Shown here: positions 5,873 to 5,931 of the stretch, piece by piece
Numbering within the stretch: the first letter of the stretch is position 1
Layout: every line of letters starts with the position of its first letter
Source of the DNA: Acidobacteria bacterium UBA823
GTDB lineage: Bacteria; Acidobacteriota; Vicinamibacteria; Vicinamibacterales; UBA823
Length of the DNA: 5,931 bases
Reading direction: 5' to 3'
Assembly: GCA_002296225.1 (NCBI GenBank)
Contig: DBHR01000091.1
Coordinates: 9,779 to 15,709 of the forward strand
Translations under genes and position numbers: made by a program
The notes under the pieces: generated by a model
Told to the model about the DNA's origin: nothing
Seen by the model: the letters and a program-made list of their open reading frames with translations, nothing else
Databases searched by the model: none

Positions 5873-5931
5873 TGGCAGGCCAGGAGGGACTCGAACCCCC
5901 AGCCCCCGGTTTTGGAGACCGGTGCTCTACC
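5873..5931 (-). tRNA. tRNA-Trp (anticodon CCA), 5' end outside the window
   Basis: The last 59 nt of a tRNA gene are present; about 17 nt (5' acceptor strand and first part of the D arm) lie beyond the right edge. Visible parts in order: end of the D loop and D stem (GGTAGAGC); anticodon stem CCGGT/ACCGG with loop CTCCAAA, so anticodon CCA (5915-5913), which reads UGG; five-base variable loop GGGCT; T stem GGGGG/CCCTC with loop TTCGAGT; 3' acceptor strand CTGGCCT, discriminator G, and an encoded CCA at 5875-5873. The anticodon and G discriminator both fit tryptophan. A tRNA-Trp just upstream of secE is a frequent arrangement in bacteria, and the tRNA is probably cut from a transcript shared with secE. 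Confidence 0.96.

Overview
This window is a core housekeeping locus, read almost entirely from the minus strand: the 3' part of a tRNA-Trp gene, then secE, nusG, rplK, rplA, rplJ, rplL and the first 912 codons of rpoB, which runs off the left edge of the window. The order is the classical bacterial transcription/translation cluster and every product is recognisable from its sequence. No mobile element, CRISPR array, insertion sequence or foreign-looking gene was seen, and every gene has an intact reading frame.

The organism is a bacterium of moderately high GC content. The best taxonomic clue is RpoB. Its N-terminal part carries an insertion with eight cysteines arranged as two zinc ribbons, and a second insertion of about 40 residues follows the rifampicin region. 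Both, with the surrounding phrases (for example IGNWECKCGR and EPHSFYLSAWEEDRYIIAQAN), match what I remember of Acidobacteriota RpoB. This assignment is from memory and was not checked by a search.

Layout from the right edge (upstream) to the left (downstream): tRNA-Trp, 5' end missing (5931-5873); a short spacer with a 15-nt perfect palindrome; secE (5811-5593), whose stop overlaps the nusG start in ATGA; nusG (5596-5054); a 38-nt spacer with a small hairpin; rplK (5015-4590); a 24-nt spacer with a Shine-Dalgarno sequence; rplA (4565-3870); only 3 nt; rplJ (3866-3342); a 53-nt spacer ending in the strongest Shine-Dalgarno of the window; rplL (3288-2899); a 160-nt spacer with several inverted repeats; rpoB (2738 to beyond position 1).

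The genes work together in making and moving protein. SecE belongs to the membrane translocon. NusG couples RNA polymerase to ribosomes or Rho. L11, L1, L10 and L7/L12 build the GTPase-associated stalk and the L1 stalk of the 50S subunit. RpoB is the beta subunit of RNA polymerase. The spacing suggests one long co-transcribed unit, with the rplL-rpoB gap the most likely place for RNA processing or attenuation. I saw no convincing promoter or Rho-independent terminator. I found no evidence for a previously undescribed system; the RpoB insertions are the feature most worth a second look.
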